Positions 9,895 to 17,993 of a DNA stretch of 64,000 bases are shown piece after piece. The notes beneath the pieces are model-generated. The model worked only from the letters and a program-made list of their open reading frames with translations, did not search any database and was not told where the DNA came from. The position numbers and the translations under genes are program-made. The DNA comes from Burkholderia sp. GAS332 (GTDB taxonomy: Bacteria > Pseudomonadota > Gammaproteobacteria > Burkholderiales > Burkholderiaceae), in the NCBI GenBank assembly GCA_900142905.1, contig FSRV01000002.1:3906001-3970000 (forward strand), in the 5' to 3' direction. How positions within the stretch are numbered: the stretch's first letter is position 1; every line of letters starts with the position of its first letter.

Positions 9895-9963
9895 AACGCA
9901 GCAGCAGTACACGTAGCAACGCAGCAGCACTACAAATAGCAACGTAGCAGTTCAAGTAACAGC
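9895..9963 (+). repeat. Three-copy 23-bp imperfect tandem repeat
   Basis: Copies run 9895-9917, 9918-9940 and 9941-9963. Each begins AACGYAGCAG and ends with a TAGC or CAGC. Copies one and two differ at few positions; copy three is more diverged and a decayed fragment (GTAAGCAGCAACAGC) follows. The array precedes the orphan terminator by about 95 bases. It does not encode a recognisable protein in any frame. Confidence 0.75.
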
Positions 9964-10058
9964 GTAAGCAGCAACAGCTTTGTTAGTCTTTGTTAGTTTG
10001 TGGTGGTTATAGGTCGGCAAGCATCCACGCGCCTGTACGACTCTTCCATCCTGTCCGG

Positions 10059-10090
10059 CCCTGTTCCCTCGCGGGAACAGGGTTTTTTTT
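10059..10090 (+). terminator. Strong intrinsic terminator, orphan
   Basis: Perfect 10-bp stem CCCTGTTCCC / GGGAACAGGG with a TCGC loop and eight T directly after. No protein gene ends within several hundred bases upstream on the plus strand, so it may end a small RNA that includes the tandem repeat. Confidence 0.85.
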
Positions 10091-10372
10091 CGTCAGCGCG
10101 GCAAATGTGACTTGTATTTAGCGGGTCCGAACCTATATGGCAGCGTTGCATGTCGGGCCAGCCGCAGCGGAAAGTTTGCGCGTGCCCAGCGAGATGCGAC
10201 GCACAATCGAGACTTTGAGTTATTTAAGTCTGTCTTAATAGTTGCTTGCCATGATGGCTACACAGACTCACATTAAGGGCCTGTCAAGCCGCCGGCGCAC
10301 GGCGGCGTTTGCCACCGGAGAGCACAGCATTCGGTGGTAGAGCCGAGAGTTAGCGAAGGAGGTTGAATCGAT

Positions 10373-10846
10373 ATGTCCAGTAAATCGCGAGTCCGCAAGC
10401 ACACCCAGCCGGCCATGTCCCCGCTGTTGCGTGCGCTGACCTATAGCCGCACGGCTCACGAGCCGATCACCACGGCGATGCTCCTGCAGTGCTACGCCGC
10501 CGTCGATGCATTCCGGCGCGGCCAAGGCTCGCGGGATTTGCACCTGACCTTGAGCCGGCATTTGCTGGTGTCGCAAGAGTTGGCGCGTCTTGGTCTTGGC
10601 GAAGACGTTCTTGCTGATATTGAAAGCGCACATGCGGCGATGGTGCAGCTCGACGCGCGTGAACATCTCGACGGCGCCTGGATTCTCGAGGACAGCGAGT
10701 ACGCCCGTCTTTGCACGGCGCTGGCGATTCTGGATGGGCAACTGGCCCACGCATCGTTGAGCGAGATCGCGAACGCGGAAGCGAAGATGATCGAGGGGCT
10801 GATGAGATCCGCTCGCACGCAAGCGATTGTCGAAGCGGTGGTTTAA
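10373..10846 (+). CDS. Hypothetical protein
   Basis: A 157-residue protein not recognised as any characterised family. A very strong ribosome binding site (GAAGGAGGT) ten bases before ATG 10373 and an intrinsic terminator shortly after the stop show that it is expressed as a single gene. The sequence is largely helical in appearance, soluble, with a basic N-terminus (SSKSRVRKHTQ) and no signal peptide or membrane helix. Segments such as LTYSRTAHEPITTAMLLQ and LARLGLGEDVLADIESAHAAM might form a helical bundle. It is preceded by the unusual gene-poor region. Function unknown. Confidence 0.75.
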   Translation: MSSKSRVRKHTQPAMSPLLRALTYSRTAHEPITTAMLLQCYAAVDAFRRGQGSRDLHLTLSRHLLVSQELARLGLGEDVLADIESAHAAMVQLDAREHLDGAWILEDSEYARLCTALAILDGQLAHASLSEIANAEAKMIEGLMRSARTQAIVEAVV

Positions 10847-10905
10847 CAGCCATGTCCGTTTTCCATCGCGGAGAACGCTCAAACCCACGCCAATGCGTAC
10901 AAACG

Positions 10906-10930
10906 AAAAACGCCCACATAGGGCGTTTTT
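10906..10930. terminator. Bidirectional intrinsic terminator
   Basis: AAAAACGCCC-ACATA-GGGCGTTTTT forms a 10-bp stem with A and T tracts on either side, so it can stop transcription from both the hypothetical gene before it (plus) and the lipoprotein gene after it (minus). It lies between their convergent ends. Confidence 0.85.
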
Positions 10931-10981
10931 CTATTTCAGCGTTCCTCTTTCAGCATTTCCCCACTCGCTGACCAGAAGGCG

Positions 10982-12943
10982 CTAATCGTTGTACTGCGTC
11001 ATATCGTAGTACGTGATCCCATTCTGCCCGCCCCCCAATTGCACGACCCGCGAACCACCCGACGTCAACGCCGGGAACGGGCAATTCGTGCAAGTCTGCG
11101 CGCCTGCGGCATTGAGGCCCGAAAAGACGGTGGTTTGATACTGACCGGGCGTGGGGTTGTTCGGCGCGCCGATCGAGAAGCCGTCGATGGCGGTCGTCGA
11201 GCCGGAGCCCGTTCCAGGGTAGGCCTGGATCTGCACGGAGGTCACCGGATAGGTGGGACTCGGTCCCGTCACGACGCTCGACCACGTCACGCTCATCGCG
11301 TACTGCACGCCGGCCAGCGGCCCGCTTGGCGTGAGGAACTGGGTTGCGAAGCTCGGCAGCAGCGTCGGCCACGCGACCGTGCTGCCCGCCGCCGCGTTCA
11401 ACGGGCTGCCCGGATTGATGATCGACGACTGGCCGAGCTGCGCGCCGTTCTTGTCATAGAACGTCACGGTGTAGGTCGCGTAGAGCGGCACGGTGCTCGC
11501 GTCGATCGATTGCGCCGAATAGTAGCCGCTCGCGGCTGCCGGCGTGAAGTTCGCAGTCGACGACAGCGACTGCCATGACCAGCGATACAGCTCCGTATTG
11601 CTGTTGGTCAGCGCCGGTGAAACCGGCGCCGCGTTCAACGGCAGATCCGACAGACCCAGCGAGCTGATACCGAGCGCGTTGCGCTGCATCAGCCAGACCG
11701 GCGCGGCGAGTCCCGGTCCCGTGACGGAAGCCGAATACACCGTCGGATTCGACGTGGTCGGAATCGAAATCTTGAGACCCGACTCGTAACGGTTCACGTC
11801 GTTCAGCTTCGAATCGAGGAAGGTGCGACGCTGGATTTGCGACAGGATCGACACAGCGAATTGCGACTGATTGCCGATCAGATCCCAGCCGAGCTGCGTG
11901 CCGTTGGTGAGCGTGACGGGCGTGGGGAGTTGTTGCGCGATGGTGTAGAGCACACCGGCTGCCGCGCCGCTCGCCAGCGTGACCGGCAATTGCACGAGCG
12001 CAAGCTGCTTGCCGTTGCGTGTGAAGAAGGCGAGCGTCTTCGGCGAACCGAACACCGCGCCACTTAACACCGCATCGGTCAGACCATGGCCTACGGCCAG
12101 ATCGGTCGAGCCGTTTTCGAGGTACGTGGAGTCGATTGCCGGCGAGCACGACGTGTTGAGCGTGCCGTTCGCCGCGCAGGCAGTCAGCAGGGACGCAAGC
12201 GGCTCCAGATAGTTCGCCGCTGCGGGCGGCGCGGCCAGCGTGATCGACTGGGCAGTCTGGTTGTTCAGTGCGACGGTCGTGCCCGGCGCCGCATTCGACA
12301 GCAGCAACACGCCGCCGTTAGCCGCCGACACCAGCGACACCGTGTCGATCACCGCATCGGCGCCGGTGTGGTTCGGCGTAAAGGCCGTGCCGATGGGATC
12401 GAAGCCCGCCGTCTGGAGGCCGTTCTGCGTGAGGATTTTCGCGAGTATCGTGTCGAGCGTGATGGTGGCGATCTGCACGGACGGCAGCGTCACCTTGACC
12501 AGCGCCCCGGTGGACGCGAGGTCGATCGGCTTGCCCGAAGCCGTCAGCATGGCGGCAATCGCGGTGGTCAGCGTGGTGACGTTAGCGACAGCCGGCGCCG
12601 TGCCAGCCGGCAGTTTGGCGAGCACGGAGACGAGTGGGGCGGAGATGCCGGCAGCGTCGCTGGCGACGATCAGGAACGGGGCGGTCATGCCCTGCACCGA
12701 GATCGTGTACGCGCCCTGCGTGTTGGTGGTTGCCGTGGCCTGAGCGCCGGTCGCATCGATCAGCGTGACGGTTGCACCCACTAGGGCGGTGCCGGTGGCG
12801 ACCGTGCCGCCCACTGAAGTGGCCGTGACCGGCGGCGTGCTCGACGACGTCGAGCTGGAACCGCCGCCGCCACACCCGCCGAGCTGGAACAAGACACAGG
12901 CCACGGCGGCCGCGACGCCGGTGCGCACTAACGATCGATGCAT
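10982..12943 (-). CDS. Large putative lipoprotein with carboxypeptidase-regulatory-like domain
   Basis: A 653-residue exported protein. The signal peptide ends in the lipobox LGGC with Cys24, followed by a Gly/Ser/Thr-rich tether (GGGGSSSTSSSTPP). Next is a carboxypeptidase-regulatory/Ig-like fold (SVGGTVATGTALVGATVTLIDATG ... TNTQGAYTISV shortened here) around residues 42-95. The remaining 550 residues are Ala/Thr/Ser-rich beta-type sequence without a recognised family; a CTNC pair near the C-terminus may form a disulfide. Probable location is the outer membrane or cell surface. No partner genes are adjacent; both neighbours appear separately expressed. Function unknown. Confidence 0.8.
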   Translation of the reverse strand: MHRSLVRTGVAAAVACVLFQLGGCGGGGSSSTSSSTPPVTATSVGGTVATGTALVGATVTLIDATGAQATATTNTQGAYTISVQGMTAPFLIVASDAAGISAPLVSVLAKLPAGTAPAVANVTTLTTAIAAMLTASGKPIDLASTGALVKVTLPSVQIATITLDTILAKILTQNGLQTAGFDPIGTAFTPNHTGADAVIDTVSLVSAANGGVLLLSNAAPGTTVALNNQTAQSITLAAPPAAANYLEPLASLLTACAANGTLNTSCSPAIDSTYLENGSTDLAVGHGLTDAVLSGAVFGSPKTLAFFTRNGKQLALVQLPVTLASGAAAGVLYTIAQQLPTPVTLTNGTQLGWDLIGNQSQFAVSILSQIQRRTFLDSKLNDVNRYESGLKISIPTTSNPTVYSASVTGPGLAAPVWLMQRNALGISSLGLSDLPLNAAPVSPALTNSNTELYRWSWQSLSSTANFTPAAASGYYSAQSIDASTVPLYATYTVTFYDKNGAQLGQSSIINPGSPLNAAAGSTVAWPTLLPSFATQFLTPSGPLAGVQYAMSVTWSSVVTGPSPTYPVTSVQIQAYPGTGSGSTTAIDGFSIGAPNNPTPGQYQTTVFSGLNAAGAQTCTNCPFPALTSGGSRVVQLGGGQNGITYYDMTQYND

Positions 12944-13178
12944 GAATTTCCCCGATGCTGCGTTTCTATGATTCGTTTGTTATCCCGGCAAACCAGGTAT
13001 GCCGATGAGTTTGACGATGTTCTGTATTTGCCGCGCTATGCCGCCGGATTGAACGCGGATTATCCGCAGCCATTAATCGATAAACGGCACATTCATGGCG
13101 GGCTTTAGCGAGTTCGGAGAATACTTGAAAGCGGCGCACTTGTGTCGCGCGCCGGGGAAGAGCCGATTAGCGTGTCAA

Positions 13179-13367
13179 TTACTTGCCCAATTCGTGTCCG
13201 ATAACCCCGCCGGCTACCGCGCCGCCGACCGTGCCGACCGCGCTGTGATCGGTCGCCTCGTTGCCGATGACGCCGCCCGCTGCCGCACCGCCAAGGGTGC
13301 AGCCGGAGGTGATGGTCAACAGCGCCAAAATCGTTGCAAGCATGCCCAGGCCAGATAGATTTCGCAT
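13179..13367 (-). CDS. Glycine-zipper lipoprotein (OsmB-like)
   Basis: A 62-residue lipoprotein. The signal ends with the lipobox TSGC (Cys23), and the mature part is a pair of glycine zippers (GGAAAGGVIGNEATDHSAVG and TVGGAVAGGVIGHELGK) as in OsmB and other small stress-induced envelope lipoproteins. The start at 13367 is selected by GAGGTGACATC upstream and by the signal peptide; the longer open frame to 13415 would bury the signal. Role in envelope stress is inferred from family resemblance. Confidence 0.85.
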   Translation of the reverse strand: MRNLSGLGMLATILALLTITSGCTLGGAAAGGVIGNEATDHSAVGTVGGAVAGGVIGHELGK

Positions 13368-13602
13368 GATGTCACCTCGGATGTGTGTCGATACAACCGG
13401 GGCAGCAATCCCCATGCCCGCGTCGGTGTTACGAGTGTCCGTAGGGCTCCCGGTCAGCGCGCGTCCGGGCGGTGAAGCGGGTTTGCTGGCGTGATCCGCG
13501 CTTGCTAGACTGCCCTTCGCAACCTAACTGTATGTAAGCGCGTTTTTGCCGTCGTACGCCGGCCTGGCGTTCACGTCCGCGGCGCGATCAATCGGAGACG
13601 CC

Positions 13603-13950
13603 ATGTCGTACATGCTGCTTATCGTCGAACCCCCGGATCAACGCATCGAACGCGGCGAGCAGGCGGGGCGCGAAGTTTATGACCAGATGGTGCAGTTTGC
13701 CGCCGACCTCAAAGAGCGCGGCAAGCTGCTCGCAGTCGAATCGCTGGCCTCCGAGGCCGTGCGCGTGCAGGTGCGCGGCGGACAGCCCAAACTGCTCGAC
13801 GGCCCGTTCGCCGAAGCCAAGGAAATGATCGGCGGTTTCTTCCTGCTCAATTGTGAAAGCCGGGAAGAAGCGGTGGCGATCGCGCAAGCCTGCCCGGCCG
13901 CTTCGTGGTGCACCGTCGAAGTCCGTAAAGTCGGGCCCTGTTTCCTGTAA
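13603..13950 (+). CDS. DGPF/YCII-domain protein
   Basis: A 115-residue protein of the YCII-related DGPF family, with the hallmark LLDGPFAEAKEMIGGFFLL and a ferredoxin-like fold. DGPF proteins accompany ECF42 sigma factors and are thought to be part of their function, possibly as small enzymes or sensors. ATG 13603 is preceded by GGAG; the longer open frame from 13546 is unlikely. A second DGPF gene follows 164 bases later, then the sigma factor, so it belongs to the same neighbourhood though it may have its own promoter. Confidence 0.88.
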   Translation: MSYMLLIVEPPDQRIERGEQAGREVYDQMVQFAADLKERGKLLAVESLASEAVRVQVRGGQPKLLDGPFAEAKEMIGGFFLLNCESREEAVAIAQACPAASWCTVEVRKVGPCFL

Positions 13951-14017
13951 GCGGTTCGCCTGGGTTTGCCCACTCGCGACTCTTTTCTTGGGGTTTTCCC
14001 TGAATCGGCGACCCCTA

Positions 14018-14044
14018 TGTCGATCCGGTCGCGCGTCGCTCGTC
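14018..14044 (+). promoter_or_regulatory. Candidate ECF42 promoter
   Basis: TGTCGA at 14018-14023, a 17-base spacer, then CGTC at 14041-14044. This agrees with the reported ECF42 target motif (TGTCGA in the -35 region, CGA/TC-type -10). It lies about 70 bases before the second DGPF gene, which heads the run ending in the ECF42 gene, implying autoregulation. Confidence 0.65.
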
Positions 14045-14114
14045 GTGTGAGTAAGGAGCCTGCAAAGAGATAACGGCTCGTCACTTACCCCACGCCACCC
14101 GAGGAGCGATTGCG

Positions 14115-14528
14115 ATGCGATTCATGATCATAGTAAAGGCGACTGCCGCCAGCGAAGCCGGCGCCCCGCCTGACGAAGCCCTGATGGCCGCGATGGGCAC
14201 CTACCACGAAGAGCTGGTCAAAGCCGGTGTGCTACTCGACGCAACCGGTCTGCAACCGAGTTCGAAAGGCTGGCGCATCCGCTACAGCGCGGGCAAGCGC
14301 ACGGTCATCGACGGCCCGTTCGCGGAAACCAAGGAACTGATCGCCGGCTACACGCTGATCCAGGTTCGCTCGCGCGACGAAGCCATGGAATGGGCGCGGC
14401 GGTTTCCGGCGCCGTTCGGCGAGCAGGCCGACGGCGAAATCGAAGTGCGGCAGTTGTTTGAACTCGAAGACTTCGAACCCAGCCCGGAACTTGAGCGCTT
14501 TCAGAAACTGGACGCCGACAAACATTGA
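14115..14528 (+). CDS. DGPF/YCII-domain protein
   Basis: A 137-residue second member of the DGPF family in this block, carrying VIDGPFAETKELIAGYTLIQV and a C-terminal acidic tail. A GAGGAG ribosome binding site precedes ATG 14115. The protein resembles DGPF partners of ECF42 sigma factors more closely in length than the first copy. It is the first gene after the candidate ECF42 promoter and is followed at 62 bases by the SRPBCC gene, so it probably leads an operon that ends with the sigma factor gene. Biochemical activity unknown. Confidence 0.9.
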   Translation: MRFMIIVKATAASEAGAPPDEALMAAMGTYHEELVKAGVLLDATGLQPSSKGWRIRYSAGKRTVIDGPFAETKELIAGYTLIQVRSRDEAMEWARRFPAPFGEQADGEIEVRQLFELEDFEPSPELERFQKLDADKH

Positions 14529-14590
14529 TCGCGACGCCGATCCGAGCGCCGGACGAGGCGCCGATCCGGCCACATCGAAAGGATTGCATC

Positions 14591-15118
14591 ATGCTTAAAA
14601 CCATTCTGATCGCCGTTGTCGCGGCGGTGGGTCTTGTGCTCATCTACGCGGCGACGCGGCCCGACACCTTTCGGATTGAACGCAGCGTGCGCATCAAGGC
14701 GCCGCCGGAGCGGATCTACGGGTTGATCGACGATTTGCATCAATTCAATCGCTGGAATCCGTTCCTGCGCCAAGATCCCGCGACGCAAGGCACATACAGC
14801 GGCACGCCAAGCGGCAAGGGTGCGCGCTATGCGTGGCAAAGCGAAAAGATCGGCGCGGGGCAGATGGAGATCGCCGACACGGCGGCACCGTCGAGCGTGA
14901 CAATGAATCTCGATTTCATCAAGCCGTTCGAAGCGCATAACATCGCCGAATTCGAGTTGAAGCCGGAGGCGGGCGAGACTCAGGTCACCTGGGCGATGCA
15001 TGGGCCCGCGCCGTTTCTGTCGAAGCTGATGCAGGTGTTCTTTAGCATGGACCGGATGATTGGCAAGGATTTCGAAGACGGCCTGGGCAATCTGAAAACG
15101 CTGGCCGAGGCGAGTTGA
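14591..15118 (+). CDS. Membrane-anchored SRPBCC (polyketide cyclase/START-like) protein
   Basis: A 175-residue protein with an N-terminal membrane helix (LKTILIAVVAAVGLVLIYA) followed by a START/SRPBCC ligand-binding domain: FRIERSVRIKAPPERIYGLI, HQFNRWNPFL and the C-terminal helix MIGKDFEDGLGNLKTL. Such domains bind hydrophobic ligands. ATG 14591 is preceded by AAAGGA. SRPBCC proteins are frequent passengers in ECF41/ECF42-type operons. The ligand is unknown. Confidence 0.87.
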   Translation: MLKTILIAVVAAVGLVLIYAATRPDTFRIERSVRIKAPPERIYGLIDDLHQFNRWNPFLRQDPATQGTYSGTPSGKGARYAWQSEKIGAGQMEIADTAAPSSVTMNLDFIKPFEAHNIAEFELKPEAGETQVTWAMHGPAPFLSKLMQVFFSMDRMIGKDFEDGLGNLKTLAEAS

Positions 15119-15212
15119 GTACGCTGGATCGCTGCCTATGCGGCGCACTGTGACGCACCGCGGCGCAATGCGCTGCGCGAGCAGGCACACAACCGGATCA
15201 ATGGATTCCATC

Positions 15213-15620
15213 ATGCATAAGCAGATCTACGTCAATCTCGCCGTCGACGACCTCGAACGGTCGAAGGCTTTCTTCGGTGCGATCGGTTTCAGCTTCGACG
15301 CGCAATTCACCAACGAGCAGGCGGCGTGTCTGGTCCTCGGCGAGAACCTCTATGCGATGCTCCTGGTGAAGGATCTGTTCAAGTCCTTCACGCGCAAGTC
15401 GCTTTGCAATCCGAAGGAAAGCACCGAGGCATTGATCGGGCTGTCGTGCGAGAGCCGGGGCGAGGTGGATACGCTGGTCGCGAAGGCGCTCGCCGCCGGC
15501 GGCACGGTGCCGCGCGCGTCGCAGGACTACGGCTTCATGTACGGGCACGGCTTCGAGGATATCGACGGACACATCTGGGAGCTGATCTATATGGACCCGA
15601 ACGCCAAGGCAGCGGGCTGA
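15213..15620 (+). CDS. VOC family protein (glyoxalase/bleomycin resistance fold)
   Basis: A 135-residue vicinal-oxygen-chelate fold protein with QIYVNLAVDDLERSKAFF at the N-terminus and GFEDIDGHIWELIYMDP at the C-terminus, the usual metal-site segments of the glyoxalase/lactoylglutathione lyase family. Members of this subgroup are annotated as extradiol dioxygenase-like but mostly lack known activity. Start at 15213 (MHKQ) is preferred by homology; ATG 15201 four codons earlier is equally open. It stands between the SRPBCC protein and the ECF42 sigma factor, four bases before the latter. Confidence 0.87.
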   Translation: MHKQIYVNLAVDDLERSKAFFGAIGFSFDAQFTNEQAACLVLGENLYAMLLVKDLFKSFTRKSLCNPKESTEALIGLSCESRGEVDTLVAKALAAGGTVPRASQDYGFMYGHGFEDIDGHIWELIYMDPNAKAAG

Positions 15621-15624
15621 TCCC

Positions 15625-16902
15625 GTGACGAAGCCGGCCACCCATCGTGCCATCGAGGCAGTCTGGCGGATCGAGTCCGCCAAGGTCATCGCCCACGTCG
15701 CACGGATCGTGCGCGACGTGGGGCTCGCCGAAGAGCTGGCGCAGGACGCGCTGGTGGCGGCGCTCGAACATTGGCCCGACGCGGGCGTACCCGACAATCC
15801 GGGAGCGTGGCTGATGGCGACCGCGAAGAACCGCGCCCTTGACCGCTTGCGCCAGGAAGCGCTGCATGCCCGCAAGCGCCAAGAGCTGGGCCATGACCTC
15901 GACGCACTGGAGGCGTACCTCGTGCCGGATTTCGTCGATAGCCTCGATGCCGCACGCGCCGACGATATCGGCGACGACCTGCTGCGGCTGGTGTTCACGG
16001 CGTGCCACCCGGTGCTGTCCACCGACGCACGTGTCGCGTTGACGCTGCGTCTGCTGGGCGGCCTCACCACGGACGAAATCGCGCGCGCGTTCCTCGTGCC
16101 CGAGCCGACCATCGCGCAGCGCATCGTGCGGGCCAAGCGCACGCTGTCCGCGGCCAAGGTGCCATTCGAGGTGCCGCAAGCGGATGCGCGTGCGCCGCGG
16201 CTCGCCTCGGTGCTGCAGGTGATCTATCTGATTTTCAACGAAGGCTATTCGGCCACCGCCGGCGACGACTGGATGCGTCCGGCGTTGTGCGAGGAGGCGC
16301 TGCGGCTTGGGCGCGTGCTGAGCGGGCTCGTGCCTGACGAAAGCGAAGTGCATGGCCTCGTCGCGTTGATGGAAATCCAGGCGTCGCGCACTCACTCGCG
16401 TACCGATGCTGACGGCAAGCCGGTGCTCCTGCTCGACCAGGACCGCAGCCGCTGGGACCCGCTGCTGATCCGCCGTGGGCTGGCGGCGCTCGCCACCTCA
16501 CACGCGTTGGGCGGCGCGGGCGGTCCCTATGCATTGCAGGCCGCGCTGGCCGCGTGTCATGCGCGCGCCCGCCGTGCCGAAGACACCGACTGGGCGCAGA
16601 TTGTCGCGTTGTACGACGCGTTGGCGCAGGTGGCGCCTTCTCCGGTGGTCGAGTTGAACCGGGCGGTGGCGGTGGGGATGGCGTTCGGGCCGGCGGCCGG
16701 TCTGGAAATCGTCGATGCGCTCGCCGCCGATGCGGCGCTCGCGAACTACCACTGGTTGCCGAGTGTGCGCGGCGATCTGTTGGAGAAACTCGGCCGCGTG
16801 GCAGAGGCGCGTGCCGAATTCGAACGCGCCGCCGGCATGACGCGCAACGCCCGCGAGCGCGAGCTGTTGCTCGAACGTGCTGCGCGCGGCATCGCGCATT
16901 GA
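15625..16902 (+). CDS. ECF42-type RNA polymerase sigma factor with C-terminal extension
   Basis: A 425-residue ECF sigma factor starting at GTG 15625. Region 2 lies at about residues 10-75 (LAEELAQDALVAAL, NPGAWLMATAKNRALDRLR), the linker carries the group signature DDLLRLVFTACHPVLS, and region 4 follows (TDEIARAFLVPEPTIAQRIVRAKRTL). The remaining 220 residues form the long helical TPR/SnoaL-like extension typical of ECF42, absent from ordinary 180-residue ECF factors. ECF42 factors lack a classical anti-sigma factor; the extension is thought to control them. Two DGPF genes and a promoter with the ECF42 motif nearby support the assignment. Confidence 0.93.
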   Translation: MTKPATHRAIEAVWRIESAKVIAHVARIVRDVGLAEELAQDALVAALEHWPDAGVPDNPGAWLMATAKNRALDRLRQEALHARKRQELGHDLDALEAYLVPDFVDSLDAARADDIGDDLLRLVFTACHPVLSTDARVALTLRLLGGLTTDEIARAFLVPEPTIAQRIVRAKRTLSAAKVPFEVPQADARAPRLASVLQVIYLIFNEGYSATAGDDWMRPALCEEALRLGRVLSGLVPDESEVHGLVALMEIQASRTHSRTDADGKPVLLLDQDRSRWDPLLIRRGLAALATSHALGGAGGPYALQAALAACHARARRAEDTDWAQIVALYDALAQVAPSPVVELNRAVAVGMAFGPAAGLEIVDALAADAALANYHWLPSVRGDLLEKLGRVAEARAEFERAAGMTRNARERELLLERAARGIAH

Positions 16903-16962
16903 CGGTTGTTGGGCGTCGAGCCCGAGCCTGGGTCTGGGCAGGCGCGATATGACCGTCGTTGC

Positions 16963-17772
16963 TTAGCCACGCAACCGAATATCCCCCAGCATGGCAATCA
17001 CGGCTTTGCTCAAGACGTCCGGATCGTCGCGCTGCACGAAGTGCTGGCTCGCCGGGGCCATGATTTGGCGTGCGCGCGTCGACAGTTGCAGCAGTTCCCG
17101 CTGCAGGCCCTCCCACTGTGACTGCAGCGCATCCCGCGTCGTCGTCGGAAAGAATCGGGAATTCGAGAAAGCACCCGCAGTCACCACGGTCACCGGAAGG
17201 TTGCCGAGCGGCATGATCTCGCGATACAGGTCGAGACTGGCGAGCAGATCGATGCGCTCGGGTGTCGCGTCGGGCATGCGCCACCCGCCCGTCCAGAATG
17301 TCCGCATGCGCGCTTGTTCAGGCGTATCGGATTCGTTCGGGAGAGGAAAGGCGTTTGCGAATACGTCGAACTGGCGCGGATGCATGGACTCCACCAGCAC
17401 GAGCCCGTGGACTTCGTCGCGGTACCGCTGTGCGAACCCCCGCGCCAGCAGTGCGCCAAACGAATGACCGACCATGAGGTAAGGCGGCGACGTCGCGGTC
17501 GCCTGCAGCAGTGCGTGCAGTTCGTCGACCAGATGGCCGGCGTGGCGCACCGTCGACGGGCGGTCGCTCGCACCCCGTCCCAGCCGGTCGTAACGGAACA
17601 CCCTGCAGGACACAGCAAGCGCGGACTGGATCGCCTGCCATTCGGCGCTCTCCGCGCCTAGTCCAGTTTCGAGTACGACGGTCGGCGCGCCTTGCCCCGA
17701 TGTGGCATAGGCTACGCGGCCAGACGCGAGGTTGGCGACCTGGCCGCTTGCCGCGTTGGGGGATGCATTCAC
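16963..17772 (-). CDS. Alpha/beta hydrolase
   Basis: A 269-residue alpha/beta-hydrolase fold enzyme. The nucleophile elbow is VGHSFG with Ser104; the oxyanion region is VLETGLGAESAEW; the catalytic histidine is probably in PASQHFVQRDDPDVL near residue 250, as in lipase/haloperoxidase-like members. It hydrolyses an unknown ester, amide or similar bond, probably in the cytosol as no signal peptide is seen. It is convergent with the ECF42 gene and separated by 220 bases from the next minus-strand gene upstream. Confidence 0.87.
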   Translation of the reverse strand: MNASPNAASGQVANLASGRVAYATSGQGAPTVVLETGLGAESAEWQAIQSALAVSCRVFRYDRLGRGASDRPSTVRHAGHLVDELHALLQATATSPPYLMVGHSFGALLARGFAQRYRDEVHGLVLVESMHPRQFDVFANAFPLPNESDTPEQARMRTFWTGGWRMPDATPERIDLLASLDLYREIMPLGNLPVTVVTAGAFSNSRFFPTTTRDALQSQWEGLQRELLQLSTRARQIMAPASQHFVQRDDPDVLSKAVIAMLGDIRLRG

Positions 17773-17993
17773 GATAAGTCCTCCATGACAAGTTGCGCCC
17801 CATACAGCAGCGCGGACACGCGATGCAAGATCGCGGCGCCCTTAACTAATGTCATGAAAGTCGGACTGCTGAGCAGCCAATCCGTGCGTCGTTGACCTGC
17901 GACAAAGTGATGTGCGGAGGGCTTTGGGGCTGAGTGAGGAGCACGAGCGATAGGCGGCTTATCGTATCAGTTGACGCACGCCCAACGCGACAA

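Larger units (their letters stand above)
9570..10372. other. Gene-poor region of about 800 bases
   Basis: No credible protein gene lies here. It contains a 23-bp imperfect tandem repeat (9895-9963), a strong orphan intrinsic terminator (10059-10090) and, further on, a GC-rich hairpin (GCCGCCG/CGGCGGC arms at 10288-10294 and 10300-10306) followed by only three T. The last 100 bases hold the leader of the next gene. The terminator with no coding frame before it suggests an RNA gene between roughly 9800 and 10090. Confidence 0.5.

Noticed and set aside
10288..10306. GCCGCCG/CGGCGGC hairpin before the hypothetical gene
   Set aside because: Followed by only three T and typical of GC-rich intergenic DNA; no transcript to terminate is evident.
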